Positions 7,566 to 15,849 of a stretch of DNA of 64,000 bases are shown piece after piece (within the stretch, counting starts at the first letter, position 1; each line of letters starts with the position of its first letter). The stretch covers positions 1 to 64,000 of the forward strand of contig NZ_FOBX01000021.1 of NCBI RefSeq assembly GCF_900109945.1, in the 5' to 3' direction. The stretch is from Bradyrhizobium sp. OK095 (GTDB lineage: Bacteria; Pseudomonadota; Alphaproteobacteria; Rhizobiales; Xanthobacteraceae). Below the pieces are notes generated by a model. The model did not search any database. It saw only the letters and a list, made by a program, of their open reading frames with translations, and was not told where the DNA came from. A program made the translations under genes and the position numbers.

Positions 7566-8333
7566 ATGACCTTGTTCGACATGAAGGGGAAAGTCGCCGT
7601 CATCACGGGATCGACGCGCGGCATCGGACTTGCGATCGCCGAGCGCATGGCCGAGCACGGCGCCAAGGTCGTGATCTCCTCGCGCAAGGCCGATGTCTGC
7701 GAGCAGGTGGCCAAGGGCATCAACGACAGGTTCGGCAACGGCACGGCGGTCGCGATTGCCGCCAACATCTCCTCGAAGGAAAATCTGCAAAACCTCATCG
7801 ACGAGAGCAACCGCGCCTTCGGCAGGATCGACGTGCTGGTGTGTAACGCCGCGTCGAACCCGTATTACGGTCCGCTCGCCGGCATCTCCGACGACCAGTT
7901 CAGAAAAATTCTTGACAACAACATCGTCGCCAACAACTGGCTGATCTCGATGGTGGTGCCGCAGATGATCGAGCGCAAGGACGGCTCGGTGATCATCGTC
8001 TCCTCGATCGGCGGCCTCAAGGGCTCGACCATCCTCGGCGCCTACGCGATCTCCAAGGCCGCCGACATGCAGCTCGCGCGCAACCTCGCTTGCGAATACG
8101 GCAAGCACAACATCCGCGTGAACTGCATTGCGCCGGGCCTGATCAAGACCGATTTTGCCAAAGCGCTGTGGGACAATCCTGAGAATTTGAAAGCTTCGAC
8201 CGCGCGCTCGCCGCTGCTCCGCATCGGCACCCCCGACGAGATCGCGGGCGCAGCGGTGTTCCTGGGCTCCGCAGCCGGCGACTTCATGACCGGCCAGACC
8301 ATGGTGATCGACGGCGGCGCGACGATTAGCTGA
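7566..8333 (+). CDS. SDR-family oxidoreductase
   Basis: The 255-residue classical SDR has TGSTRGIG at residue 15, CNAASN, catalytic Ser in VSSIGG, and YAISK. The C-terminus MVIDGGATIS is standard. GGGAGAGAAAC precedes the ATG. Same direction as the histidine phosphatase, 69 bp downstream, so the two may be cotranscribed. It resembles 3-oxoacyl-ACP reductase/DHRS4-like enzymes, but substrate cannot be told from sequence. Confidence 0.87.
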   Translation: MTLFDMKGKVAVITGSTRGIGLAIAERMAEHGAKVVISSRKADVCEQVAKGINDRFGNGTAVAIAANISSKENLQNLIDESNRAFGRIDVLVCNAASNPYYGPLAGISDDQFRKILDNNIVANNWLISMVVPQMIERKDGSVIIVSSIGGLKGSTILGAYAISKAADMQLARNLACEYGKHNIRVNCIAPGLIKTDFAKALWDNPENLKASTARSPLLRIGTPDEIAGAAVFLGSAAGDFMTGQTMVIDGGATIS

Positions 8334-8454
8334 GGCGATCACGCAGGAGGGGACGGTTGGCGAGCCGGTGCGGCGGGAACCAACCGGTTTCCGGCCCGTT
8401 AGCCCGCGCATTCGCCCCTGATCGTGGCGGCAGGCGACGGCCACAGCTAGACAG

Positions 8455-10419
8455 ATGATCCCCACGGTAATCAAGCCGCAATCTTCCGACGACGTCTCCG
8501 CAATGGTTTTCGCGGTGGGCGCCGCGATCCTAGGGATCATCATCGTCTCGGCTCTCTATCTGGGTCGGGAAATCTTCGTTCCGGTCGCACTCGCCATCCT
8601 GCTGAGCTTTGTTCTGGCCGCTCCCGTCAGGTTGATGCAACGTCTTCACGCCCCGCGCGCGCTCGCCGTGGTCGGGGTTGTGCTGTTCGCCTTCGCCATC
8701 ATTTTCGCCCTGGGAAGCGTGATCGCGACCCAGCTCAACGGCCTGGCCGGAGATCTGCCAAAATACCAGGTCACGATCTTGTCGAAGATCCAGTCGGTTC
8801 GCGGCGTCGCGGGCGGCAGCTCCACGTTGGAGCGTGCTGCCGGGATGCTTCAGGACCTTGGCAAGGAGCTGGACAAGCCCAAGTCGGTCGCGCCGGCCAA
8901 TCCGCTGACCTCCGGCACTCCGACCCCCGGCGTCAAGCCGGTCGCGGTGGAGGTCTTGCAGCCAGATCCTGGCGCGCTGGAGAGCCTGCGCTCGCTGATC
9001 GCACCCCTGGTGTCGCCGCTGGCAACGACAGGCATCATCGTCATCTTTGTGATCTTCATCCTGATTCAGCGCGAGGATCTCCGAAACCGTCTGATCAGGC
9101 TGGCCGGCTCCCACGATCTGCAACGGACCACTGCGGCGCTGGACGACGCCGCGGCGCGCCTGAGCCGGCTTTTCCTCAATCAGCTCATGCTCAATACAGG
9201 CTTCGGCGTGATGATCGGCACCGGCCTGTGGCTGATCGGGATTCCCAGCGCGGCACTGTGGGGCATTCTCGCGGCCGTGCTGCGCTTTGTGCCCTATATA
9301 GGCTCGATCATCGCGGCTGCATTTCCGCTTGCGCTCGCGGTGGCGGTCGATCCGGGCTGGTGGATGCTGGCCTGGACAGCGGCGCTGTTCTTCGTCATCG
9401 AACCGCTGGTCGGCCAAGTGGTCGAACCCCTGTTGTACGGCCGCACCACCGGCCTTTCGCCCGTGGCCGTCGTCGTCTCGGCGACGTTCTGGACGGCGCT
9501 GTGGGGACCGATCGGGCTGGTGCTCGCAACGCCCCTCACCGTGTGTCTGGTCGTGCTGGGCCGGCACGTGGAAAGGCTGTCCTTTCTGGACGTCATGTTC
9601 GGCGATCGCCCGGCACTGTCGCCTCCGGAGATTTTCTATCAGCGCATGCTGGCGGGCGATCCGACCGAAGCCGCCGAGAAGGCCGAGCAATTTCTCAAGG
9701 AGAGGTCGCTCGCGGCCTATTACGATGAAGTCGCGCTCAAGGGCATGCAACTTGCCCAGTCGGACTTCGACCGCGCGGCCCTGGACCGGACGCGGCTCGC
9801 GCGGATCCGCGATACCGTGGTCGAATTTGTCGACGATCTCTCAGACCAGGACGATGGCCGTCCTGTTGGAACCGAGCGGACCGTGGACGCTGAGGCGGTC
9901 GATGCGGTGGAAGCCGTTGCGCCCGCCAGTGACCGGCCGGATATACCTGTGCTCGATGCGGCGGCCCTTGCAGAGCAATTTCGCGGCGAAAATGCTGTGC
10001 TCTGCATTGGAGGCCGAACCCTGCTCGACGAAGCCGGTGCCATCATGCTCGCGCAACTGTGCCGCGCGCATGGCGTCGGCAGCCGAGTCGAAGGACCGGA
10101 GGCCTTGTCCACCGCCAACATCTTCCGCCTCGAGACGTCAGGCGTGGCGTTGGTTTGTCTCGGCTATGTCGGCATCACGAGCCCGGCGCATTTGCGCTAC
10201 GCGGTGCGCCGGCTTCGCCGCAAGCTGCCGCATGCGTCCATCATGGTCGGATGCTGGGCGGAGGGCGTCGCCAACATCGACGAGCTGCGTGAGACGGCGA
10301 AGGCCGATCTGTTTGCCACCTCGCTGCGAGAGGCGGCGCAAATCGTCGTCTCCATGGCACAAGGCCAAGATGGCTCCGAGCCGTCTGTCGCGGAGCCTGC
10401 CTTGTTGGCGCGTGCTTGA
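8455..10419 (+). CDS. AI-2E-family transporter with soluble C-terminal domain
   Basis: Residues 15-370 form the AI-2E/PerM permease region: two N-terminal membrane spans (AILGIIIVSALYLGREIF, then VALAILLSFVLAAPV), a periplasmic loop rich in Pro, and a cluster of later spans including FVPYIGSIIAAAFPLALA. The protein is 654 residues, far longer than the usual 350; residues 370-654 are soluble, with an alpha/beta region at 497-650. Despite the family name, members include Na+/H+ antiporters and unknown exporters. The Shine-Dalgarno is poor, and ATG 8503 is a possible alternative start. Confidence 0.8.
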   Translation: MIPTVIKPQSSDDVSAMVFAVGAAILGIIIVSALYLGREIFVPVALAILLSFVLAAPVRLMQRLHAPRALAVVGVVLFAFAIIFALGSVIATQLNGLAGDLPKYQVTILSKIQSVRGVAGGSSTLERAAGMLQDLGKELDKPKSVAPANPLTSGTPTPGVKPVAVEVLQPDPGALESLRSLIAPLVSPLATTGIIVIFVIFILIQREDLRNRLIRLAGSHDLQRTTAALDDAAARLSRLFLNQLMLNTGFGVMIGTGLWLIGIPSAALWGILAAVLRFVPYIGSIIAAAFPLALAVAVDPGWWMLAWTAALFFVIEPLVGQVVEPLLYGRTTGLSPVAVVVSATFWTALWGPIGLVLATPLTVCLVVLGRHVERLSFLDVMFGDRPALSPPEIFYQRMLAGDPTEAAEKAEQFLKERSLAAYYDEVALKGMQLAQSDFDRAALDRTRLARIRDTVVEFVDDLSDQDDGRPVGTERTVDAEAVDAVEAVAPASDRPDIPVLDAAALAEQFRGENAVLCIGGRTLLDEAGAIMLAQLCRAHGVGSRVEGPEALSTANIFRLETSGVALVCLGYVGITSPAHLRYAVRRLRRKLPHASIMVGCWAEGVANIDELRETAKADLFATSLREAAQIVVSMAQGQDGSEPSVAEPALLARA

Positions 10420-10423
10420 AAGG

Positions 10424-11647
10424 CTAATCCACCGCCGCGTAAACCAGATCCCGCACCAGCGTCCGCGTAAAATCGCGCTGGCCCGGGCCCTGGCTCATGA
10501 ACATCGTGAACAGATCCTCCTTCGGATCGATCCAGAAGAACGTCCCGGCGATACCGCTCCAGAAATACTGGCCGACGCTGCCGGGGAACGGCGCGATGCC
10601 GGCCTCGCGGCGGACGGCGAAGCCGAGACCAAAGCCGTGGCCGGGCGACAGCAGCGTGCCGTTGGTCACGACGTGCGGGCCGAGATGGTCAGAGGCCATC
10701 AGCTCCAGCGTCTTGCGGCCGATGATCCTGTTGCCGTCAAGCGTGCCGCCATTGCGGAGCATCAGCGCGAAGCGGGCGTAGTCCATCGTCGTGGAAACGA
10801 GACCGCCGCCGCCGGACTCCATGACCGGCTGCTCGAGCATGTTGAAGAGCGCGACCTTGTCGCCGGTCCATGGATCGGCTTCGAACGGCTGGGCGAGCCT
10901 GTTGGCATTGGCCTCGGATGTCGAGAAAGCGGTTTCGGTCATCTGAAGTGGCGCGAGGATTCGTTCGGCGAGGAACGTGCCGAGCGATTTGCCGCTGACG
11001 ACTTCGATGATGCGGCCGAGGATGTCGGTGGAGCGGCTGTAGTTGAACTCGTCACCGGGATGGCAGACGAGGGGGAAGCTCGCCACCAGCGCGGCGTGCT
11101 CGGCATTGGTGATCTTGCGGCTGCGGACGCGGGAGTCCTGATAGAGCTTGTGCACGGGGCCATCGCCTTGGTGCTCGTAGGTCAGGCCCGAGGTGTGGCG
11201 GAGCAGGTCCTGCACCGTCATCGGCCGCCTGGGCGGAACCAGTTCTAGTCTGCCGCCGCTGACCACGCCGACCTTCTGGTCGGCGAACTCCGGGATGAAC
11301 TTGGCGACGGGATCGGCCAGGAGCAGGTGGCCGTCCTCAACCAGCGCCATGATGCCGACCGACACGATCGGCTTGGTCATCGAGAAGATCCGGAAGATCG
11401 AATCAAGCGCCATCGGCGTGGACCCGGCCGGGCTCTGCTTGCCGAGCGCCTCGAACCAGCCGACCTGGCCGCGCCGGGCCACCAGCACGGTTACGCCGGG
11501 AATGGTTCCCTTGTCGATCTCGCGCTTGAACGCATCCGACATCGCCTCCAGGCGAGGGCGCGACAGGCCGAGCGTTTCCGGCTTGGCCTCGGGCAGAGGC
11601 GGGGTATTCGGCGTGGTCGTGGGCCGAGGGGCGGCGTTCGCAGTCAT
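10424..11647 (-). CDS. Serine hydrolase, beta-lactamase/EstB family
   Basis: The 407-residue cytosolic-looking protein carries the class C-type catalytic SxxK as SMTK at Ser89-Lys92, a Tyr in FNYSRSTDILG in place of a canonical YxN, and a C-terminal HGFGLGF segment replacing KTG, a pattern typical of EstB-like esterases rather than true beta-lactamases. No signal peptide is visible; the N-terminus is Pro/Thr-rich. ATG 11647 fits GGGAG at 5-bp spacing; GTG 11653 is too close. It converges on the AI-2E gene with only 4 bp between them. Substrate unknown. Confidence 0.82.
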   Translation of the reverse strand: MTANAAPRPTTTPNTPPLPEAKPETLGLSRPRLEAMSDAFKREIDKGTIPGVTVLVARRGQVGWFEALGKQSPAGSTPMALDSIFRIFSMTKPIVSVGIMALVEDGHLLLADPVAKFIPEFADQKVGVVSGGRLELVPPRRPMTVQDLLRHTSGLTYEHQGDGPVHKLYQDSRVRSRKITNAEHAALVASFPLVCHPGDEFNYSRSTDILGRIIEVVSGKSLGTFLAERILAPLQMTETAFSTSEANANRLAQPFEADPWTGDKVALFNMLEQPVMESGGGGLVSTTMDYARFALMLRNGGTLDGNRIIGRKTLELMASDHLGPHVVTNGTLLSPGHGFGLGFAVRREAGIAPFPGSVGQYFWSGIAGTFFWIDPKEDLFTMFMSQGPGQRDFTRTLVRDLVYAAVD

Positions 11648-11797
11648 GGTCACTCCCGGTTGTTCTTGATTATCGGGAACGGAGAGTGGCCCAGAAGGCT
11701 CGGCACAAACAAGCGAGGCCAGCGCGCTTCACCCTTGCAATCCAGCCGTCCCCTGTGCTTGAAAGCGGCCCTGATCCTAAGGCGACGCAGGGTCCGT

Positions 11798-11873
11798 AGG
11801 AGTGTAGCTCAATTGGTAGAGCACCGGTCTCCAAAACCGGGGGTCGCAGGTTCGAGCCCTGCCACTCCTGCCA
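11798..11873 (+). tRNA. trnW: tRNA-Trp (CCA)
   Basis: A complete 76-nt cloverleaf: acceptor AGGAGTG (11798-11804) pairs with CACTCCT (11863-11869), anticodon stem CCGGT/ACCGG encloses loop CTCCAAA with anticodon CCA at 11831-11833, the T loop reads GGTTCGAGC, discriminator G, and CCA is encoded at 11871-11873. tRNA-Trp directly before secE-nusG is a common alphaproteobacterial arrangement. Confidence 0.97.
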
Positions 11874-11912
11874 GCTAATCCCAGACAATCAGGATCGACA
11901 GGCAGGACAGCG

Positions 11913-11930
11913 CGGGGCCGAAAGGCCCCG
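11913..11930 (+). terminator. Hairpin after tRNA-Trp
   Basis: CGGGGCC (11913-11919), GAAA tetraloop, GGCCCCG (11924-11930): a compact 7-bp GC stem. No T-run follows, so it may be a processing or stability element rather than a true intrinsic terminator. Confidence 0.45.
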
Positions 11931-12015
11931 GGCATGGATCATGCGGGCCGGGTAAGCCCTTGATCCGGATCAGGTCCGCAGGCCGCGGCCGCGGGCATCC
12001 CGGCCTGGCCACACC

Positions 12016-12044
12016 TTGACCTTTGGCCCCATCCGCAGTAGATA
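12016..12044 (+). promoter_or_regulatory. Probable sigma-70 promoter for secE-nusG
   Basis: TTGACC (12016-12021), a 17-bp spacer and TAGATA (12039-12044) make a good housekeeping promoter about 175 bp before secE, in the 345-bp gap after tRNA-Trp. It would give a leader of roughly 170 nt. The rest of the gap shows no gene. Confidence 0.6.
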
Positions 12045-12218
12045 GCCGACACTCGCAGCCGGCCCGTTAAACGCGGATCTCCGGCGCGGCTTTGAAATCC
12101 CCGAACAATCGAGCCCGGTTTCCGGCTCATCCTTCGAGACAGAGGGTTGGGCCAACGGCGGCTGTTCGGGTCCCTGAAATTCATTCGCGTCCGGCGACGG
12201 ACGTTGGACATTCAAACG

Positions 12219-12410
12219 ATGGCAGTCAGCCCGTTCAAGTTCTTGCAGGAAGTGCGCTCGGAGACCGCCAAGGTCACCTGGCCGACCCGTCGTGAGACCA
12301 CCATCACCACGATCATGGTGTTCGTGATGGTCGCCGTGGCTTCGGTCTTCTTCTTCGCCGCCGACCAGATCATCCGCGTCCTCATCACCTTCCTTCTGGG
12401 CATTCACTGA
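12219..12410 (+). CDS. secE: Preprotein translocase subunit SecE
   Basis: The 63-residue single-span SecE clamps the SecY channel in the inner membrane. The amphipathic helix motif EVRSETAKVTWPTRRET is intact and is followed by one transmembrane segment (TTIMVFVMVAVASVFFF). This is the short, one-span form usual outside enterics. ATG 12219 is the family start; upstream in-frame residues are not conserved-looking. It overlaps nusG by one base (TGATGG), indicating coupling. Confidence 0.96.
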   Translation: MAVSPFKFLQEVRSETAKVTWPTRRETTITTIMVFVMVAVASVFFFAADQIIRVLITFLLGIH

Positions 12411-12964
12411 TGGCTACCGCAACCGCTCAACTGTCCGACAAGCGCTGGTACATCGTCCACGCCTATTCGAACTTCGAGAAGAAGGTCGCCGAATCGATCC
12501 GCGAGCAGGCCAAGCAGCGAGGGCTCGAGGAGCTGTTCGAGCTGGTGCTGGTTCCGACCGAGAAGGTTACGGAAGTGCGCCGCGGCCGCAAGATCGACGC
12601 CGAGCGCAAGTTCTTCCCGGGCTACGTGCTGGTGAAGATGAAGCTGACCGACGAGGCGTTTCATCTGATCAAGAATACGCCGAAGGTCACGGGCTTCCTC
12701 GGCGCCGAGAACAAGCCGATGCCGATCTCGGAATCCGAGGCCATGCGCATCCTGCACCAGGTGCAGGAAGGCGTGGAGCGGCCGAAGGCGTCGGTGTCGT
12801 TCGAGATCGGCGAGAACGTGCGCGTGGCCGATGGCCCGTTCGCCTCGTTCTCGGGTGTGGTCGAGGAAATCGACGAGGCGCGCTCGCGCGTGAAGGTCGC
12901 TGTGTCGATCTTCGGCCGCGCAACGCCGGTCGAACTGGAATTCGGTCAGGTCGAGAAGGTCTGA
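12410..12964 (+). CDS. nusG: Transcription termination/antitermination factor NusG
   Basis: The 184-residue protein has the N-terminal NGN domain that contacts RNA polymerase (KRWYIVHAYSNFEKKVAESI, FFPGYVLVKMKL) and a C-terminal KOW domain (ENVRVADGPFASFSGVVEEID) that contacts Rho or ribosomal S10. Length is standard. Its start overlaps secE. After it, the transcript meets a UUCG hairpin at 12975 before rplK. Confidence 0.97.
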   Translation: MATATAQLSDKRWYIVHAYSNFEKKVAESIREQAKQRGLEELFELVLVPTEKVTEVRRGRKIDAERKFFPGYVLVKMKLTDEAFHLIKNTPKVTGFLGAENKPMPISESEAMRILHQVQEGVERPKASVSFEIGENVRVADGPFASFSGVVEEIDEARSRVKVAVSIFGRATPVELEFGQVEKV

Positions 12965-12974
12965 TCGGGTAGCG

Positions 12975-12994
12975 CGTGAGACTTCGGTCTCACG
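12975..12994 (+). promoter_or_regulatory. UUCG-loop hairpin between nusG and rplK
   Basis: CGTGAGAC (12975-12982), TTCG loop, GTCTCACG (12987-12994): a perfect 8-bp stem with the very stable UUCG tetraloop, starting 11 bases after the nusG stop. No T-run follows, so it is more likely an RNA processing or stability element, or part of an rplK leader, than a terminator. Confidence 0.5.
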
Positions 12995-13094
12995 TGAGAA
13001 GAGGCCGTGGGAGGGAGAGGGCGGTTGCCAGCCGCATCCGACCCAGACCACGAACCTGAAACCGCCGGCCTTGCCGGCACAACAGGAGTGATAC

Positions 13095-13523
13095 ATGGCA
13101 AAGAAAGTGACCGGATACCTGAAGCTTCAGGTCCCGGCCGGTGCGGCGAATCCTTCGCCCCCGATCGGTCCCGCGCTTGGTCAGCGCGGTCTCAACATCA
13201 TGGAGTTCTGCAAGGCGTTCAACGCCCAGACCCAGAAGGAAGAGAAAAACACCCCGATTCCCGTCGTGATCACGATCTACGCCGATCGTTCGTTCACGTT
13301 CGAGATGAAGACGCCCCCGATGTCCTTCTTCCTCAAGCAGGCCGCCAAGATTCAGTCCGGTTCGAAAGCTCCGGGCCGTGACAAGGCCGGCGCGGTGACC
13401 AAGGCGCAGGTGCGCGAGATCGCCGAGAAGAAGATGAAGGACCTGAATTGCGATACCATCGAATCGGCCATGAAGATGGTCGAGGGCTCTGCCCGTTCGA
13501 TGGGTCTGGAAGTGGCGGGGTAA
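13095..13523 (+). CDS. rplK: 50S ribosomal protein L11
   Basis: The 142-residue L11 binds 23S rRNA at the GTPase-associated centre and the stringent-response region. GYLKLQVPAGAANPSPPIGPALGQ is partly visible as the Pro-rich N-terminal domain, and the C-terminal rRNA-binding domain contains KMKDLNCDTIESAMKMVEGS. ATG 13095 follows CAGGAG. rplA follows 6 bp after the stop, the usual pair. Confidence 0.97.
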   Translation: MAKKVTGYLKLQVPAGAANPSPPIGPALGQRGLNIMEFCKAFNAQTQKEEKNTPIPVVITIYADRSFTFEMKTPPMSFFLKQAAKIQSGSKAPGRDKAGAVTKAQVREIAEKKMKDLNCDTIESAMKMVEGSARSMGLEVAG

Positions 13524-13529
13524 GGGCTC

Positions 13530-14222
13530 ATGGCAATCGGAAAGCGTTTGAACAAAGCCCGCGAAGGTGTTGATCGCGAAAAGCTTTACCCGCTCGCGGA
13601 CGCCATCAAGATGGTCAAGGAACGCGCGAAAGCGAAGTTCGACGAGACCATCGAGGTCGCGATCAATCTCGGCGTCGATCCGCGTCACGCCGACCAGATG
13701 GTCCGCGGCGTCGTGACCCTGCCGAACGGCACTGGCCGTACGCTCCGCGTCGGCGTGTTCGCCCGCGGTGCCAAGGCCGATGAGGCCAAGGCTGCAGGTG
13801 CTGACGTCGTCGGCGCTGAAGACCTGGTCGAGAAGGTGCAGAACGGCACGATCGATTTCGATCGTTGTATTGCGACCCCCGACATGATGCCGCTGGTCGG
13901 CCGCCTCGGTAAGGTGCTCGGCCCGCGCGGCCTGATGCCGAACCCGAAGATCGGCACCGTGACCATGGACGTCACCGGTGCGGTGAAGGGTGCCAAGGGC
14001 GGCTCGGTCGAGTTCCGCGTCGAGAAGGCCGGCATCCTGCAGGCCGGCGTCGGCAAGGCCTCGTTCTCCGAGGAGAAGCTGGTCGAGAACATCAAGGCTC
14101 TGGCCGATGCTGTCTCGAAGGCAAAGCCGGCCGGTTCCAAGGGCACCTACATCCAGCGCGTTGCGGTGTCCTCGTCGATGGGCCCCGGCGTGAAGGTCGA
14201 GCCGGGCACCATTCTCGGCTGA
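13530..14222 (+). CDS. rplA: 50S ribosomal protein L1
   Basis: The 230-residue L1 forms the ribosomal L1 stalk that helps release E-site tRNA, and in many bacteria represses its own L11-L1 mRNA. MAIGKRLNKAREGVDREKLY and GPRGLMPNPKIGTVT (the L1 signature) are present; length matches the family. A very strong hairpin follows at 14243, separating rplKA from what lies downstream. Confidence 0.97.
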   Translation: MAIGKRLNKAREGVDREKLYPLADAIKMVKERAKAKFDETIEVAINLGVDPRHADQMVRGVVTLPNGTGRTLRVGVFARGAKADEAKAAGADVVGAEDLVEKVQNGTIDFDRCIATPDMMPLVGRLGKVLGPRGLMPNPKIGTVTMDVTGAVKGAKGGSVEFRVEKAGILQAGVGKASFSEEKLVENIKALADAVSKAKPAGSKGTYIQRVAVSSSMGPGVKVEPGTILG

Positions 14223-14242
14223 GGTTCGAAAATTGCATGAGG

Positions 14243-14280
14243 CGAGGGGCGGAATCGGGCAACCGATTCCGCCCCTCGTC
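14243..14280 (+). terminator. Strong 16-bp hairpin after rplA
   Basis: CGAGGGGCGGAATCGG (14243-14258) pairs perfectly with CCGATTCCGCCCCTCG (14263-14278) around loop GCAA. The downstream tract (TCGTTTGTGG) is only weakly T-rich, so it may terminate partially or depend on Rho. It separates rplKA from the inserted 2-hydroxyacid dehydrogenase gene. Confidence 0.7.
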
Positions 14281-14312
14281 GTTTGTGGCAGCGTTTACCG
14301 GAAACAAGAACA

Positions 14313-15266
14313 ATGACTGACAAGGTCCTGATCTATTCGCGCTTTCCCAAGACGATGATGGCGCGCTTCGCCGAGCGGTTCGAGCTGCTCGACACCGGTG
14401 GCAAGCCCGCGCGTGAGGTGTTTTCGTCCGATGAACTCGGCGGCATCCGCGCGGTGCTGACCGCAGGCGGCACGCCGTTCAGCGCGGAGGCGATGGACCT
14501 GTTTCCGAGGCTCGAGGCGATCGTCTGCTACGGCACCGGCTATGACGGCGTCGACCTGAAGGCGGCGGCCGCACGTAACGTCGCGGTCGGCCACAGCCCG
14601 GGTGCCAATGCCGCCTCGGTCGCCGATATCGCGATGACCCTGATGCTGGCGACGACAAGGCGGATCCTGGTCGCCGACCAATATGTCCGCAGCGGCGATT
14701 GGGCGGCCTCAAAGCAGTCGCCAATGATGCGGCCCCAGGCCGGCATGCCCGGCCGCCGTATCGGCGTCTACGGCATGGGCGAGATCGGCCGCAAGATCGC
14801 CGCACGCTGCGCCGCCTTTGAGAGCGAGGTCGGTTACTTCAGCCGCAGCAAGTACGATTTGCCCTATCAATATTTCCCGACGCTGGAGGCGCTGGCCGAC
14901 TGGTGCAGCGTGCTGATGATCGCGGTCCGGGCCGGGGCCGAGACCCAGCATATGGTCAATGCCGATATCCTGAGGCGGCTCGGCGCGGACGGCTACGTCG
15001 TCAATATTTCGCGGGGCTCGGTGATCGACGAGAAGGCACTGGTCGCGGCGCTCACCGACAAGACCATCGCCGGCGCCGGCCTCGACGTCTTCGAGAAGGA
15101 ACCGCACGCCCCCGACGCCCTGACGGCGCTCCCCAATGTGGTGTTCGCCCCGCATATCGGCGGCCACACCCTCGAATCGCACGTCGCCATGCAGAACTGC
15201 GTGCTGGCGAACCTGAGCGCGTTTTTCGAGGGCAAGCCGCTACCCTATGGGGTCAAATCGGCCTGA
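14313..15266 (+). CDS. D-isomer-specific 2-hydroxyacid dehydrogenase
   Basis: The 317-residue NAD(P)-dependent enzyme probably reduces glyoxylate, hydroxypyruvate or a similar 2-keto acid. Visible are the nucleotide motif YGMGEIGRKIA, the Arg site in IAVRAGAETQH, NISRGSVIDEKAL, DVFEKEP with the catalytic Glu, and FAPHIGGHT with the catalytic His. ATG 14313 begins MTDKVLIYSRF. The gene breaks the usual rplA-rplJ adjacency and is bracketed by the hairpin at 14243 and a long leader, so it likely has its own control. Exact substrate unknown. Confidence 0.87.
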   Translation: MTDKVLIYSRFPKTMMARFAERFELLDTGGKPAREVFSSDELGGIRAVLTAGGTPFSAEAMDLFPRLEAIVCYGTGYDGVDLKAAAARNVAVGHSPGANAASVADIAMTLMLATTRRILVADQYVRSGDWAASKQSPMMRPQAGMPGRRIGVYGMGEIGRKIAARCAAFESEVGYFSRSKYDLPYQYFPTLEALADWCSVLMIAVRAGAETQHMVNADILRRLGADGYVVNISRGSVIDEKALVAALTDKTIAGAGLDVFEKEPHAPDALTALPNVVFAPHIGGHTLESHVAMQNCVLANLSAFFEGKPLPYGVKSA

Positions 15267-15849
15267 ATCGGCCCTTGTCAGGCCGGGTCAAGCCCGGCCG
15301 GCAACGGATTGGAACTGGTGTGAATTTTGCTCTTGGCAAGCAGGCAGAGAGCGGTTAAAGAACCGCTTCCGAACGGGCTGGCCTCGGCTGGCGCGTTCGT
15401 GCACGCATTCCGAAAACCCGACAAGACAGGAGATCATTCCTTTTCAGGACGTCCGTAAGGATTTGCCCGAAAAGGAAGGAAAACCCGTCAGTTGGTGGGG
15501 TGCGGGCAGGGGTCGGGCGGTTCGCCGGCTGACCTTGTCCTGTCCAAGACTGCAGGCGCCCGCGGGAAGTTTCGATTTCTCAACGGCTTAATCGCATGGC
15601 CTGCATAGACGGGTGAAGACCGGATTTCACGCCGCATCCCACCTGAGGGTGGTTGCGGAATGGGTTTGGTTCGGACCTCGACACGCCGTGGGCTCCAAAG
15701 GGCTCCCGGAGGGCAGGCTTTGAATTGTCGTCTCGCCCGGCGCGTGTCCGATGGGTTTTTGACCCAGAGGTTCAGGTTTGGGTGGGACGATGGGTGCAAC
15801 CCGGCGGTCCCGCTTTCTCGCGATGGCCGCCAACCGGAAAGAGCTTGCT
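15267..15849 (+). promoter_or_regulatory. Long leader/promoter region of rplJL-rpoBC
   Basis: The 583-bp non-coding stretch precedes rplJ. Bacterial rplJ leaders usually carry a promoter and an L10-L12 binding structure that represses translation, and the length and purine-rich internal loops (for example 15468-15486, GAAAAGGAAGGAAAACC) fit this, but I could not place convincing -35/-10 hexamers by eye. The small open frames here have no family features. Confidence 0.45.

Noticed and set aside
6795..8543. 582-codon minus-strand frame
   Set aside because: Spans the histidine phosphatase and SDR genes in antisense; not protein-like.
10424..11647. Beta-lactamase resistance gene
   Set aside because: No signal peptide, and YxN and KTG are replaced by esterase-type motifs.
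15778..15849. Longer N-terminus for L10
   Set aside because: Extra residues are not family-like and a better-spaced Shine-Dalgarno serves GTG 15850.
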